Positions 21,530 through 33,007 of a stretch of 64,000 nt of DNA are shown piece after piece. The first letter of the stretch is position 1; each line of letters begins with the position of its first letter. A program made the translations under genes and the position numbers. Under the pieces are notes generated by a model. That model ran no database searches and was not told the origin of the DNA. It saw nothing but the letters and a program-made list of their open reading frames with translations. Source of the stretch: Sorghum bicolor (lineage: Eukaryota; Streptophyta; Magnoliopsida; Poales; Poaceae); contig NC_012871.2 in the NCBI RefSeq assembly GCF_000003195.3, forward strand, positions 15,322,293-15,386,292, given 5' to 3'.

Positions 21530-22450
21530 GTGTGAATCATGTGTTGCAAAAAGAGTGTACTATTGTTGAGATTGTTGCCATACGAGATTTTCAATTATTG
21601 AAATTATCTTTTAGAAATATTGCAACACTAAAAGGTGATTATTGAGATGTTTCCATCTTTTCATATTTCATGTCCATTTTTACCATGTTGTAGTACTACT
21701 GCATGAGATGTTGCATTAGTTTTTTATGTCGTACCATGCATTGTGCTTTTTATTTCTGTTGTTGCAGTAGCTTTGGTTTGATATTACAACAAGTAATTTT
21801 TCTCTAGACATGTTGCAAGCATTTTGTTCTGGATCCTGCATGGTGTTTTTTACAAGTGTTTCATTAGTATGTTTCGAGTGTTTCAACTGTTTCATACTAA
21901 TGCTGCAAGTGTTTTATCTAGATGTTTCAAAAGTATATGGTGTTGTAGATAGTGTGTTTCAGATGCATATTTCATTTGTTTTATCTGCCTTTAGGCATAT
22001 GTTACAAACATTGTATTCGGATGTTTCAAAAGTAGATGAGATGTTGCATCCCTGTCTTTGCTTTTTCTACTTCCTCACCTTCACCTTGTGTCACTTTCTT
22101 CTCCTTTCGGCACCGATTGGGCATCTATTGCCTCTTCTCCTCTTTCAGGATGCTGGCTTAGCCATCTTTCTATAGTCACCTGCTGCAGCTGCTAGCCATG
22201 TGCATGTGAGTGAGCAGTGGAGGGGGTGCGAGCAAGGACTCCCCGGCTGCAGTCGAGGTAGCACAAGGTGAGGTCCAAGCGGTGTGAGCCTGTGTGGATG
22301 GAAGCGGGAGGGGCTGCGAGCGAGGACACCCCGAGTGTAGTCGAGGCAGCACGCAGTGGGGGCCAAGCGGTGTGAGCCAACAGAAGCGGGATGCAGTTGT
22401 GCGTGGCGAGTCGCGTCTGGACGTGCACATCCATCTGGACATTTGGGCGC
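21530..22450. repeat. TGTTGC/TGTTTC-rich dispersed repeat
   Basis: The words TGTTGCAA, ATGTTTC and GTGTTTCA recur irregularly over 21540-22040. Then comes a G-rich block ending TGGACATTTGGGCGCTATC. The same motif lies left of the solo LTR, so both sides belong to one old dispersed repeat of unknown class. Around 22245-22365 a TGCGAGCRAGGAC...CCC-AGTCGAGGYAGCAC unit of about 86 bp occurs twice. Confidence 0.6.
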
Positions 22451-22703
22451 TATCAGTACCGATAAAAAAACCTTCAAAAACACAATACTATACACAAGTG
22501 ATTAGGCATTACAAGAGAGAGCCCTAGTAACGACTACTTGTCTAGCCTAGCACTTCAGAGCAAGCCCCTTAAATAATTCTAATAGCAAGGATTATCACTA
22601 CAAAGAGCACACAAACTACACGAGGCAAGCTACTCAACTAGTGAGCCACGCAAGTAAAACAACTACACAAACTAAAATACTCGACTAGGAGAGCTACCGT
22701 AGG
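22451..22703. other. Unassigned sequence before CACTA element J
   Basis: It is A- and C-rich with words such as CACACAAACTACACGAGG. It could be a remnant of a minus-oriented LTR. No feature is supported. Confidence 0.3.
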
Positions 22704-23720
22704 TACTACAGGAGACTAGCTCTTTGCCAAGTGCCAAGTGGTTTGCCAAGTGTAATTTTTTGGGCACTCAGAAAAGGAGCTCTTTGCCGAGTGTAAAAAA
22801 ACTAATACTCTTAAAAAACACTCGACAAAAGAAGGTTTTTGCAGAGTGCCGGGAAAAAACACTCGACGAAGACCTTCTTTGTCGAGTGCAAAAAAACACT
22901 TGGCAAAGAATGTCTTTGCCGAGTGTTTTTTTTCACTAGGCAAACATTTATTTAAAATCATATTTTGAAGTACAAAATGACTTCAAATGAAAAAGTTTTC
23001 AACTATAAAGTTGTAACACTTCTAGATCTACAGAGTTTATTTTTGATCATTTCAAAGTGAAAGTAAATTTGTTCACATCTCTCTTGTAATTTATAAAACT
23101 ACATATATAAGATTTGTGAACAATGTTAGAACCGCCATGCATGTCGGATGAACAAATGACCAAATAACAAAAACAAACTTTGTAGATCTTGAGAAGTTAT
23201 ATAATTTTATATTAGGCAACTTTTTTAATTTGAATTCATCTTATCATGCAAAATCGTGTTTCAATTTAACAAATTTAAAATTCGAATTTTTTAAACAACC
23301 TCGGATGGAAAAACAATAAAAATAAACTTTGTAGATCTCGAAAAGTTATGAAACTTTATAGTTGAAAATTTTTTCATTTGAAATCATCTTGTCATACAAA
23401 ACTACGTTTGAATTTCTCAAATTTGAAATTCAAATTTTGTAAACAACCTCGGATAGAGAAAGATCCTAAATGAAAAGTATAGATCTCAAAAAGTTATAAA
23501 ATTTTATAGTTGACAAACATTTTGATTTACATTTGTTTATAGCCTCAAACAAGCAATTTACACTCAGTTTAGTATAATATATGGGAAACCGAAATAACTT
23601 TGAGTGTATAATGCAGTGGTTAGAGGAGGTACCTCGTGAATGAAAGGTCACAAGTTCGAATCCCACCGGTCATGTAGCTGCAAATTTTGTGTGAAAAATG
23701 CTGCGAAATGTGACTTGCAC
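22704..23720. mobile_element. Element J: left arm of a CACTA transposon (TTTGCCGAGTG type)
   Basis: The terminus reads TACTACAGGAGAC, a decayed CACTACA end. Dense subterminal repeats follow, namely TTTGCCGAGTG, CTCGACAAAG and their complements, at 22718-22935. After that comes the A/T-rich interior with repeated TTTGTAGATCTYGAAAAGTT segments (23170-23500) typical of CACTA non-coding arms. No transposase is seen and the right arm is missing after about 23720. Confidence 0.8.
23608..23663 (+). other. tRNA-like module (pol III box A and B) in CACTA element J
   Basis: An A-box-like TAATGCAGTGG (23608-23619) and a B-box-like AGTTCGAATCC (23653-23663) are 45 bp apart, as in a tRNA. Flanks do not fold into acceptor or anticodon stems, so this is not a tRNA gene. 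A related module lies at 50674-50728. Confidence 0.5.
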
Positions 23721-24716
23721 AAAGATGGAAACCCTCTATGCAATGCACTAGATCACCCCTAATCCCACAAAAATGTGATTTCAAGTGAACAAAGTGAGTG
23801 GAGTTTGTATCTCAAGATCCAATGTGCCTACAGTGTAGGCACAAGAAAGTTCTAGTGAGTGAAGTGCCTAAAAACCACCAAAAATAGCATTTGGACGAAG
23901 GCTTTGACGTGTACTCTTGTGCACACACTGTGGAGATCAAGTGACCTCTAGAACCCTGACTAGAAGGTTTTTCAGACATATCGTAGGCCTCTCCGGTGTG
24001 CACTTTGGTGCACACATCAGAAGTCTCTTCTAGTGTCGACTTCTGTTAAAACCACATTCTTGGCCTCTACTACTCTGAAGCTCAAGTGCTACACCTTCGG
24101 TGAGTGCAAGGAGTTAATGTGTTAGCTCTGAAATAGACTTAGGCTAGCTCTAGCTAAGCTTCCATGAGCACACTAGAGAGTTCTGGTGATGAGTGCAAAA
24201 GCACTTCACCAGCAATCATTCTCAAATATTTTCACAAGCATGCTAACTCTAGATGTGTTCAACATGAACACTAGCACTAAGCATTAAGTTAGCATTTCTC
24301 AAAATATAAAATATTTTGCTTACTTCCTCACAACATCACTAGGTCTAGTGCAATGCAAAGAATGTCATCATCTAGTGACACTAGACAACCATATTTGCTT
24401 TAGAACTCCCCTCTTAATAGTATGACTATCCATTCTAAATTTAAACATGTGCTTCATTGCACCTTGGCCGACAAACAAAAACCTATATTATACCTTCATG
24501 TACAAGCTTCACCTATAGGGGTTTGTTTCCATCTCCATTTCTTCATTGCAAAATGGTTGCAGCTCCTTGCAACACCTTATGTCTCTAATGTTGAGTTCTT
24601 GCATCATGGTCTTCATCATCATCATCTCCACCATCTCCTTAGCCTTGCTCAAATATGTGGACCTAGCTAAATCATCTATATTAAAAACATTAGTCCACTA
24701 GTTATCACTCAGTTAG
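23721..24716. other. Probable degenerate minus-oriented LTR or internal retrotransposon sequence
   Basis: Self-complementary words such as TGTGCACTTTGGTGCACA (23998-24015) and GTGTACTCTTGTGCACAC recur. The style resembles CpG palindromes of Sirevirus LTRs. No coding domain is recognised. The CACTA element D starts right after this stretch. Confidence 0.35.
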
Positions 24717-24890
24717 CACTACTATAGATTGCTTATTATTGTCGGTTCTTAACCCCCTTCACAAATGGTTGTCATCACTATTCGTAAAAGTTTCTTGATG
24801 ATAACCGATGTGATCACCATCTGTTTGAAATGGTGGTGATAAATTTCATCACTACCAGGTCAGGGTTTGATATGGCACTGATTCTCAACG

Positions 24891-25240
24891 CAACACCATT
24901 CATCTAGTGTACAAACCAGCAATGATGATGGACACAACACTATCAGTCCAGCATACAATCTGGCGGTGATTTTGGATTCAACACCATTGATTTGACATAT
25001 GATCTGGAGGTGATTATGAACACAACATCATTGGTTTGGTGTACAATTCAACAATGATGGTGGACACAATTCTATTGATCTAGCATATGATTTGGTGGTG
25101 AGTATGAACATAACACCATTAGTCTAGCATATGATCCAACTGTGATAGTGAACACAACTTTGTTGGTTTGGCATATGATGCGTGGCGATTATGGATATAA
25201 CACTATCGGTCTAGCATATGATCTGGTGATAATTTATCAC
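24891..25240. repeat. 44 bp tandem array in CACTA element D
   Basis: About eight copies of a 44 bp unit begin CAACACCATT or TAACACTATC and contain GTCTAGCATATGATCTG-like cores. Starts at 24891 and 25198 are seven units apart with a single 1 bp deletion. Copies alternate between two versions. These are subterminal repeats of the CACTA element; there are no spacers, so it is not a CRISPR. Confidence 0.85.
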
Positions 25241-25264
25241 TACCAGTTTGTCACCCACTATGGT

Positions 25265-25659
25265 TGTGGGGGATATATCACGGGTACCACAAGATGATAC
25301 ATGGGCCGCACCATCGGAGGTGGCTTAGCCCACAAGATGAAGACATGCGGCGCACAGCGCTGGTCGGTGTACACCATAAGGCTACAAGAAGATATTATAC
25401 CAAATAGAATACTTTATTTGTAACTATGCCCCTTCAAAGTATATAAGGAGGGGTAGGGGTTCTTAAGAGGACAAGTCATCAAGATAATACATCAGAGCAT
25501 AGGATGTAGGTATTACGCCTAGATGGTGGCCAAACTTATATAAATCTGGTGTCCCAGTGCTTGTGTTACCATCTAGTTCGTGGTCTCATGCACCTCCACC
25601 GATCAATCTACTATCACTGGCATACCCCTTGGTAGACTGCCATCTAGCTTTCATCGATA
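25265..25659 (+). repeat. 5' LTR of element C
   Basis: It starts TGTGGGGGATAT and ends TTCATCGATA (a decayed CA end). It contains GTATATAAGGAGGGGTAGGGG (TATA box at about 25440-25447). It aligns with 27545-27844 joined to 49430-49520. Confidence 0.8.
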
Positions 25660-25660
25660 G

Positions 25661-25677
25661 TGACGAACTAGGTAGGG
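25661..25677 (+). other. Primer-site remnant of element C
   Basis: TGACGAACTAGGTAGGG follows the LTR after one base. It resembles the TGGCGCGCCAGGTAGGGG primer site of element H at the same position but is decayed in its first half. Confidence 0.55.
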
Positions 25678-27544
25678 TGTGTGTGTGCAGACTCTAGGTG
25701 AACCAGATGGGAATTCACTTCATCGGCATCAGTCATGACGACTCGCTTCTGACCACCTGCCACATCACAATGATGATCACCATGAGAACATCGCTACGAC
25801 AACCGCCACTACTGTCATAATGACAGATCAGAAAGTTCATGGACCAAATAATTTTGTCGTCGCTGACTAGATTTTTGTCCAGAAATAAGTACACTATCAC
25901 TATTTATATTTAATAAAATTTTCAGCATGATGTTCTCCATAATGTCCTCATCATAATTATCTCCAAACAACTTTTCTCCGTGTATACCATCTCCAAACAA
26001 CTTTTTGCTTAATGGTTAGTCAACCAGTTCTTTCTCCTACTTGAGTTTTCCAGAATCAGCACTATCTCAGACTCCTCTCCATGCATGCACGAGATCCACC
26101 CTCTGCATTCCAAATAGTTGGTAGTAGCTCTCTAGCAAGGCTAGCAATTTTACACGTGCCTAGGCTCCATGCCTCACGCTTTGGATTATTGGTCAAACTA
26201 GGGCTGGTGAAACTCTAGGATGAATTAACTACTCACGCTAACTTTAACATAACAAAAAGCTAAAAACAGAGTTTTTACTTAAAGCTATAACTGCATAACA
26301 TACCAATTATAATATCTCATCTGAGCGAGCACCAAGTGCTCCACCACAACTTGCTTAATGTTTATGAAGCATCAAGTGCTTCATCACATCTTAACTGGAT
26401 AAGCTACTTCACTGGTATTAATTTTTCTCTAAAGTTCATTTGTACATCATGTTCTATCTATTCTCCATATTTATTTTTCAAGAGCCTGGTATAGTCAAGG
26501 AACTGAGCTTGAGGAATGGATTTCTAGAAAGGACAAAATGATTATCTTTTGGGTGGTTGTACTACCTAGTAGCCAGATTTCATCATTGACCTCCTTATCA
26601 GACACTACACCGCTAACTAGTTAGTTGGGATGCACGATGATCAACTCTTCACCAACCAACTGGTTGGATTATTCGTCTCTTGGACTTTATCATCAGCTAT
26701 GCTAGGTGCTTGCCAACTGAGCTAGGGACTCCTTGGCGTTTGATTTCTTTGTGCAAATGTCGTCAACTGACCTGGGGAATCCTGGTGTTTGCATTCTTTG
26801 TGCAAATGTTGCTAGCTAAGCTAGGACTACTCGACATTCATCTTCATCATGCAAGCATCGCCAGTAGAGCTGGGGACTTCCTTAGTGGTCAGATTGCTAC
26901 GTCTTTGTTTTTGCTACAATTAAGTTGGTGTGCTATCAAGTTGCTCCATGTTGTTTGGATCAGGGTGTTGATCTTGGGCAGCGCGTTGGGGGGCCTTGAT
27001 AAGTACATTTTAGACTTATTTTCTTTGACCCTGCTACAAGATGCTTCTTCATCTTCTAGCAGGCTCGAGGACTATGTGGGTACACATCATCTTGCGATGA
27101 GTGTATTAATTTTTCTGTAAGTTTCTCTCAGGTGTGTTGGGGACTGGTTTTGGATTTGAAGTCCATTATTCTTTTTAATCCTAACACCACGTGACTCAGT
27201 CACCTACTATTAGGCTCAGGGACTAAGTGGTTACACTTTACCTAGCTACTCTCCTTATTGACTAAGGAGTCTAAGTTTCTACACTTTGCCTAAGGTGGAT
27301 AATTTTTAAATTTTATCTTAAGCCCCTTATATCCTTCTGGTAGGCCTTACTTGATTAAGCTCGAGGTCTGCTAACAAGTTGAATTGGTCAGCGTCAACTA
27401 TCTCTGCTTGGATCACCACTTGAATTGGTCGGCTTTAATTATCTCCATTCAGATCACCAGTTAAACTAGTCAGCTTCATGTTAAACTGCTCGGACTCGAT
27501 CAAGACGGTGTTGCCAAGTAGATACAAGGCACTTGGGGACTAGC
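25678..27544 (+). other. Non-coding interior of element C
   Basis: No gag or pol domain is visible; the single longer open frame (26680-27120) lies over imperfect tandem repeats. Units of about 50 bp with GAGCTGGGGACT-like words and TTTGTGCAAATGT recur at 26700-26900. The polypurine tract GGCACTTGGGGACTAGC ends at 27544, directly before the 3' LTR. Confidence 0.6.
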
Positions 27545-27849
27545 TGAGGGGATATACCCCCGGGTACCACAAGATGGTATATGGGCCACACCATTGAAGG
27601 TGGCCCAACTTACAAGATGAGGATGTGTGGTGCAAGGCTACAAGAAGATATTGTACCTAATAGGATACTTGTAACCATGTCCCTTTAGAGTATATAAGGA
27701 GGGGTAGGGGTCCCCTAGACGACAAGTCATGAAGACAATCAAAACACATACTCATCAATACAATACATCGGAGCACAAGACATAGGTATTATGCCTAGAT
27801 GACGGCCGAACCTGTATAAATCTTATGTCCCAGTGCTTGTGTAACCATC
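27545..27849 (+). repeat. 3' LTR of element C, first part (before insertion of E)
   Basis: It starts TGAGGGGATATAC and keeps the TATATAAGGAGGGGTAGGGG promoter segment. It breaks off after GTGTAACCATC, where copia element E is inserted with a CCATC/CCATA target duplication. Confidence 0.8.
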
Positions 27850-28818
27850 TGCTGGAAATAAAAGCAATTTAGAGATGTATAGATTAATTCCAACAATAAG
27901 AAAAAGACCAACAACATGTATCATAGATATATGAATCAAGACTAGCACTACAATCTAAGACAAAATCACAATATCTAGTGCTAGCAATAGAAAGGATGCG
28001 AGAACGAACAACAAGGAGAAGAAAGACATCCTTATAGTGGGGTTGTCGGCACGGAGGAGGAAGAAGAAGAAGAAGACCGTTGATGAAGATCAGTAAACAC
28101 TGGGCGTAGAGGGAAGAAGACGACCAACGAGCAGTCATGATGGTGCTTCCCAAAAACCTAATACGCCCCCTACGCCATGCAGGGACGCGAGGGGACATAG
28201 GCTTCGGAGCCTGCTCTCCCAACATCGATGGCACATCGACGACGGGATGAGGAAGACGGCGACAACGCAGCAATGTGGCGAGGAAGAGATGAATCTCTCG
28301 GTATTGGGGACGACGTCTTGTCCCATATTTATACACGCATCGCACATAGCTAAGGAAAGCAAATAGCCACTCAATCAATCACAGCATCATGGTAATTACC
28401 TGGCATTCATGCACTTACCATAATACGAGAATAATTGCTTACCAAATAGGTCGTTGCAATTTTCTCCATGCATGCAAAAATTTGAAGTAGCAAAAGGAAG
28501 TTGCGCTCCTGCAAGGGTCGGAGTAGGAAATCGTTGGACCATTCACGCGCATGTCGTGCATGCGCCCCCATTGGCCCTGCCCCGCCCGACCTGGCGAGGC
28601 AAGGCTAGCGAGCGTGCGTGCGCATGTGGTTCTTCCTTTTCCTCTCCCCAATAGCTTCAACAAGATGGAGATAGCTCAACTGTTTAAGTTGGCCTCACTC
28701 CTCTTAAAGTAGCAAGGTGGGACTAAGGTCCCCAACCTTTCCATATATGCATGCATGTGTGAGTGGGCCTTTGGGATTTATTTGGAATTGTTTGACCCAT
28801 AGCACAAAATATCTAACA
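27850..28818 (-). repeat. 3' LTR of copia element E
   Basis: It is 969 bp long and bordered on its inner side by the polypurine tract (complement of ATCCCCCACCATGTCCC, 28819-28835). Open frames inside, including one of 164 codons, run across the LTR and have no family features. Confidence 0.85.
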
Positions 28819-29365
28819 ATCCCCCACCATGTCCCAAGGGCACGCGAGTCATACTCCCTATACCACAGTACTATTAATATACCAGCTATTAAATGGAGAC
28901 CGGTTAAGGTTGAACATTCACCTAGAACAACAAGATAGGCCCATTTGTAACTGCGCAATGGACTAGGCCTTGAATTTGCAGTTTGGTGTGAATAGGTTTC
29001 ACTTGAAGTCTTGACTGATACTAGGCTGCCATAGCCAACCCCACGTGTGGAGCGTATAAGTCATACTCCTAACTCACTTCATGAGCTTATTAAAGAATAC
29101 CCAATTCTTATAAATTGCGACTAACAGTTGCGCTCACAAAGGTGTGTTCTTACAGAAATACTTTGTAGGATAGTATCTTGCTATAAAGCCTCAGAACACA
29201 TTAAGACAAAGTCAACCTGCCTTACAGAAATGAGAGTACTGCATCTCTAACAAAGTGGGTCAAAGGAAAGTGGTTGTACTCTCCCGTTAACCAGCAACTT
29301 GGTCTTCCCAAGTCCTAATTCATAGGATCTCCAATCACATAGGTTAGGTTACTACTGAGGTTAAC
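28819..29365 (-). other. Polypurine tract and 3' untranslated region of element E
   Basis: On the minus strand GGGACATGGTGGGGGAT touches the LTR. The rest, between this tract and the end of RNase H, is non-coding. Confidence 0.65.
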
Positions 29366-29905
29366 TCACATGGGTCTCAATACTATCTCCTTCGATGCAT
29401 TGTCAATCATGGTGCATGATAGTCCCTTTGTAAAGGGATCTGCTATGTTCTTAGTTGTCTGGAAGTAGTCCACAGCTATTACTCTAGAGCTCCTTAATTT
29501 CCTAATAGACTTCAGTCTATGCTTTATATGTTTGCTAGACTTTTTCCCATTGTCCTGACTATTCTTCACCTTCATGATCACTGTTTGATTATCACAGTTT
29601 ATGAGAATAGCAGAAATTGATTTTTTAACCAAAGGCAAATCCATCAATATATCTCTTAACCACTTAGCCTCAGTAGAGGCTGTATCCAGAGCTGTAAGCT
29701 CTACCTCCATTGTGGACTTTGTAAGCATTGCCTCCTTACAAGACCTCCAAGAGACAGCACCACCACCCAAGGTGAATAAGTATCCACTAGTGGCCTTAAG
29801 CTCATTAGCTTCTGAAATCCTGTTTGAATCGCTATATCCTTCAAGTACCCCTGGGTACCCTAAATAATGAATTGCATAACTCATTGTGCCTTTTAGATAA
29901 TGCAT
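29366..29905 (-). pseudogene. Copia element E RNase H
   Basis: There is an open frame of 179 codons on the minus strand. It starts with MHYLKGTMSYAIHY, followed by YSDSNRISE (catalytic D in the usual SDADWA-like position, here altered), TSGYLFTLGGGAVSW and STMEVELTAL (E). Later come INCDNQTVIM (D) and the end motif NIADPFTKGL. This is the copia RNase H layout. A single stop codon separates it from RT, and some usual residues are changed, so activity is doubtful. Confidence 0.85.
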
Positions 29906-29908
29906 TAC

Positions 29909-30870
29909 TCAGTCAATACCACACCAATGATCACTTCCTAGATTAGAGGAAAATCTAGTCAATTTGCTTACAATAAATGAGATATCAGGGCGGATTGCGC
30001 TAGCTAGGTACATCAATAAACCAATAATTTGGGAAGATCTTAGATGACCCTTTCCTAGCCTCTTATTCTTTTGAAGTATTAGGCTAGGATCATAGGGTGT
30101 TGGAGAAGGTTTGCAATCCATATAACCGAAGCGGTTCAAAACCTTTTCCACATAATGAGACCGCAAAACAGTAATCCCATTCTCACCTTTATTAAGTTTA
30201 ATATTGAGGATCACATCGGCTTCTCTCAAATCTTTCATGTCAAAATTTTGGGATAAGAATGATTTAACATCATTAATCTCATTGATGCTTATCCCAAAAA
30301 TTAGTATGTCGTCAACATACAAACATAGGATTACTCCTTTGCCTCCACTATAATGGTAATACACACAAGTGTCGGCTTCATTTATTGCAAACCCAGCAGA
30401 GGTCAATGTCTTCTCAAACTTCTCATGCCACTACTTTGGTGCTTGCTTCAAGCCATATAAGGATTTGAGTAATCTGCACACATTGCCCTCTTGTCCTTAT
30501 GCTATAAATCCATTGGGCTGAATCATATAAAGTTCTTCCTCTAACTCCATCTTCATGTCCATATGATGGACAAGAAACTTATGGGAAGCAGCCAAGGATA
30601 ATAACACTCTGATTGTAGTTAATATGGCAATAGGTGAGTAGGTATCAAAGAAATCCTCATCTTCTTTCTGTGTAAAACCTTTAGCAACAAGCCTTTCCTT
30701 GTACTTTTCAATAGTACCATCAGGTCTAAGCTTCTTCTTAAATACCCATTTAGGCCTGCAACCCACTAGTTTATCTACTACTTCCCATGTGCCATTTGCA
30801 TTGATGGAATCCATCTCACTACGGACTATCCTTCTAATAATATGCATCTGGTGATGCATATGCCTCTGCA
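29909..30870 (-). pseudogene. Copia element E reverse transcriptase (broken)
   Basis: The N-terminal part (30871-30497) has NGTWEVVDKL, KWVFKKKLRPDG, KERLVAKGFTQ and MDMKMELEEELYM. The C-terminal part (30406-29909) has CLYVDDILIFG with intact YVDD (residues 30-33 of that frame) and PYDPSLIL. Stops lie between the parts (near 30435 and 30496). RT precedes RNase H as expected. Confidence 0.87.
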
Positions 30871-31773
30871 ATGGTCATAGGAGTATTATCAATGAGATAC
30901 ACAATGAAGTCATCACCAATGGATTTTTCAACACTTTGTCTCTTACTCCTTCTAGGAGCTACAACATTGTTATCCTCTTTAATACCAAGTGGGTATATAA
31001 TTGGCTCTATCGAGAGTGTGGGCTCAGGAATAAATTCACTAGACGAACTTGGTAAAGAATAAGAAACATTCATCAGGAAAATATTCTCAAAGAAAGTAAC
31101 ATCCCATGACTACAAACTAGACGAACTTGGCTCTATAGTTGGAACTCTATTTAGAACATGAGATGCTGTTAAAACAGCCTCCCCCCACCATACTTTAGTC
31201 ATACCGGATGTTCCCAACATGGCATTCACCATGTCCATTAATGTTCGGTTCTTTCTTTCAGCAACCCCATTAGATTAGAGCGAATATGGTGGTGTTCGTT
31301 CATGAACTATTCCATTCTCCACACAGAAAAGATCGAACTCATTAAAAAAATACTCTCCACCACAATAAAACCTAACACGCTTGATTTTCTTTTCTAATTG
31401 GTTCTCTACCTTAGCTTTATAAGTCTTAAAATATTTAAATGCCTCATCTTTAGTTTTTAGAAGAAACACATAGCAATATTTTAGTTGCATCATCAATTAA
31501 AGTCATAAAGTATATTTTTCCTTCTTTTTGTCAACACACCATTCAATCACAAATATCAGAATACATGAGCTCTAGTAATGTCATGCACCTCTTGTCTACA
31601 GCCTTGTGAGGCTTACGAGGTTGCTTCACTTGCACACACGCTTGACATTTAGAGCCTTTAACACGTCATACAACCAAAATTAATGCAACACAAACATGAA
31701 TGTCATACACCAGCAACTAAATTATTTGAATCACACACATGGTTCACAACTTTACTACAAAAATCAGAGAGTG
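30871..31773 (-). pseudogene. Copia element E integrase (broken, partial)
   Basis: Reading right to left, a zinc-finger and core remnant with RVRFYCGGEYF and GIVHERTPPYS (31496-31275) is followed by the NGVAERKNRT-like segment near 31250. Then comes a linker with RSKRQSVEKS. Near 31773 the gene is cut by element A; the missing upstream part resumes at 47300. Several stops are present. Confidence 0.75.
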
Positions 31774-31778
31774 AAAAG

Positions 31779-33007
31779 TGTTGATATTTGGGAACGCAAT
31801 AAGGAATTGATCCGCAAGCGCACGGATATCAGTGAGCACTTCACCCGGGAGGTTATCCAGAGTATCGTATTTATTTATTTTACCACTAGGAGAAAGAGTA
31901 TATCTGACTAACCCGGTCTATTACTACTAACCTTTAGGCTACAAAAAATGTTTCTCGATGTGAGTGATAAATAGAGAAGACTGCAACCGTAGTCTCTTTC
32001 TAAGCTTGGTAAGGATGATCTACTGTTCTAATGGGGAAGCTTACGGAATCTAGACACCACAGAGGATGTTCAACCCGCACCTATAAACCCTATCCTTCCT
32101 ACTAACGAGATATGGTTTGCAAAGGTAACTCGGAAATGTCACGTTCCTCGCTACTACCACGGTCCAGCTAGTCAAGGAATATCTATGAGTATTCTAGCCC
32201 AAACACCACGTCTACGCTAGAGATGATTACTCTAAACTCTACGTGAAGAGATTAAAGTAAACTCATAAACCAAAGAACAATAAAAAAAGAACTTACTAGA
32301 ATTTAGAAGTCGAAATACTGAAGAATCCTAGGAGCAAGCCTCGGGTTAGAAGACTTGATCCCGCTGGTACAACCTCGGAGTAGACACCGATAGGCCGGGC
32401 TTCCTCCGATCTACACCTCCACTCTATCTCTCTCAATCTAGTAGAAACTAAAAGATCTAATTCTACTCACATTGGATGCTAAGCCTAAAAGAAATTTTAT
32501 TTAGAGGAGAGGTATTCCTTCGAGGGCACCTCTCAACTCTATGATGAACTTTTCTCCTCCAGGGGCCAGAGGGTCTGGTTTTATAGTCCCCTCAAGTGAA
32601 CGTGAGCCGTCGGATCAAACCGACATTGATTGGAAGGTTATCCTTGATCCTTTAGGTCGGTGGAGCTTGATCCGCGAAAAGAGTCCCGATTGGAGTCCAG
32701 AGGGGGGCGGGCGCCCTGGTCCTCAGGGCGGGCGCCCTGGGCCAGGCCCCTTTCGGCCTCCGCTTTGTTCCCGTGACTTCTGGAGTCTTCTAGATGGTAG
32801 AAAATTGCGCGGTGCGTTGATATCTCTATGTAATCCCGACATGTGGGCCTTTCTTCCTTATTTCCTGATAACCCCCTGCAGAAATAGATAAACAACAAAA
32901 CTCGTGGAATTCTGTCAGATCAAACCCTAATTCTAGGTGTTGTTTGCATATTGGTCCTTTCTCTTGTTTATTTGATAATTAAAATTGATACTTAAGAACT
33001 GTCAACA
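31779..33007 (-). repeat. 3' LTR of element A
   Basis: The 1229 bp LTR is nearly identical to 46069-47294; I see only scattered substitutions. It contains the twin GGGCGGGCGCCCT motif near 32707-32740. ORFs inside are incidental. Confidence 0.92.

Noticed and set aside
23608..23663. A possible functional tRNA gene
   Set aside because: A and B boxes are present but the flanks do not pair into acceptor, D or anticodon stems.
24891..25240. Regular repeats of 44 bp, considered as a CRISPR array
   Set aside because: The repeats abut without unique spacers, diverge from one another, and lie within a plant CACTA element.
25260..25264. ATGGT as target duplication of element C
   Set aside because: The sequence right of the 3' LTR (ACTAC at 49521) does not match.
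26680..27120. Open frame of 146 codons in element C
   Set aside because: It lies over imperfect non-coding repeats and shows no family features.
27884..28378. Open frame of 164 codons on the minus strand
   Set aside because: It lies entirely within the LTR of copia element E and is not conserved in the other LTR of the same element.
32541..32891. Open frame in the LTR of element A, with a similar one at 46830-47081
   Set aside because: It lies in the LTR, has no domain, and is disrupted in the partner LTR.
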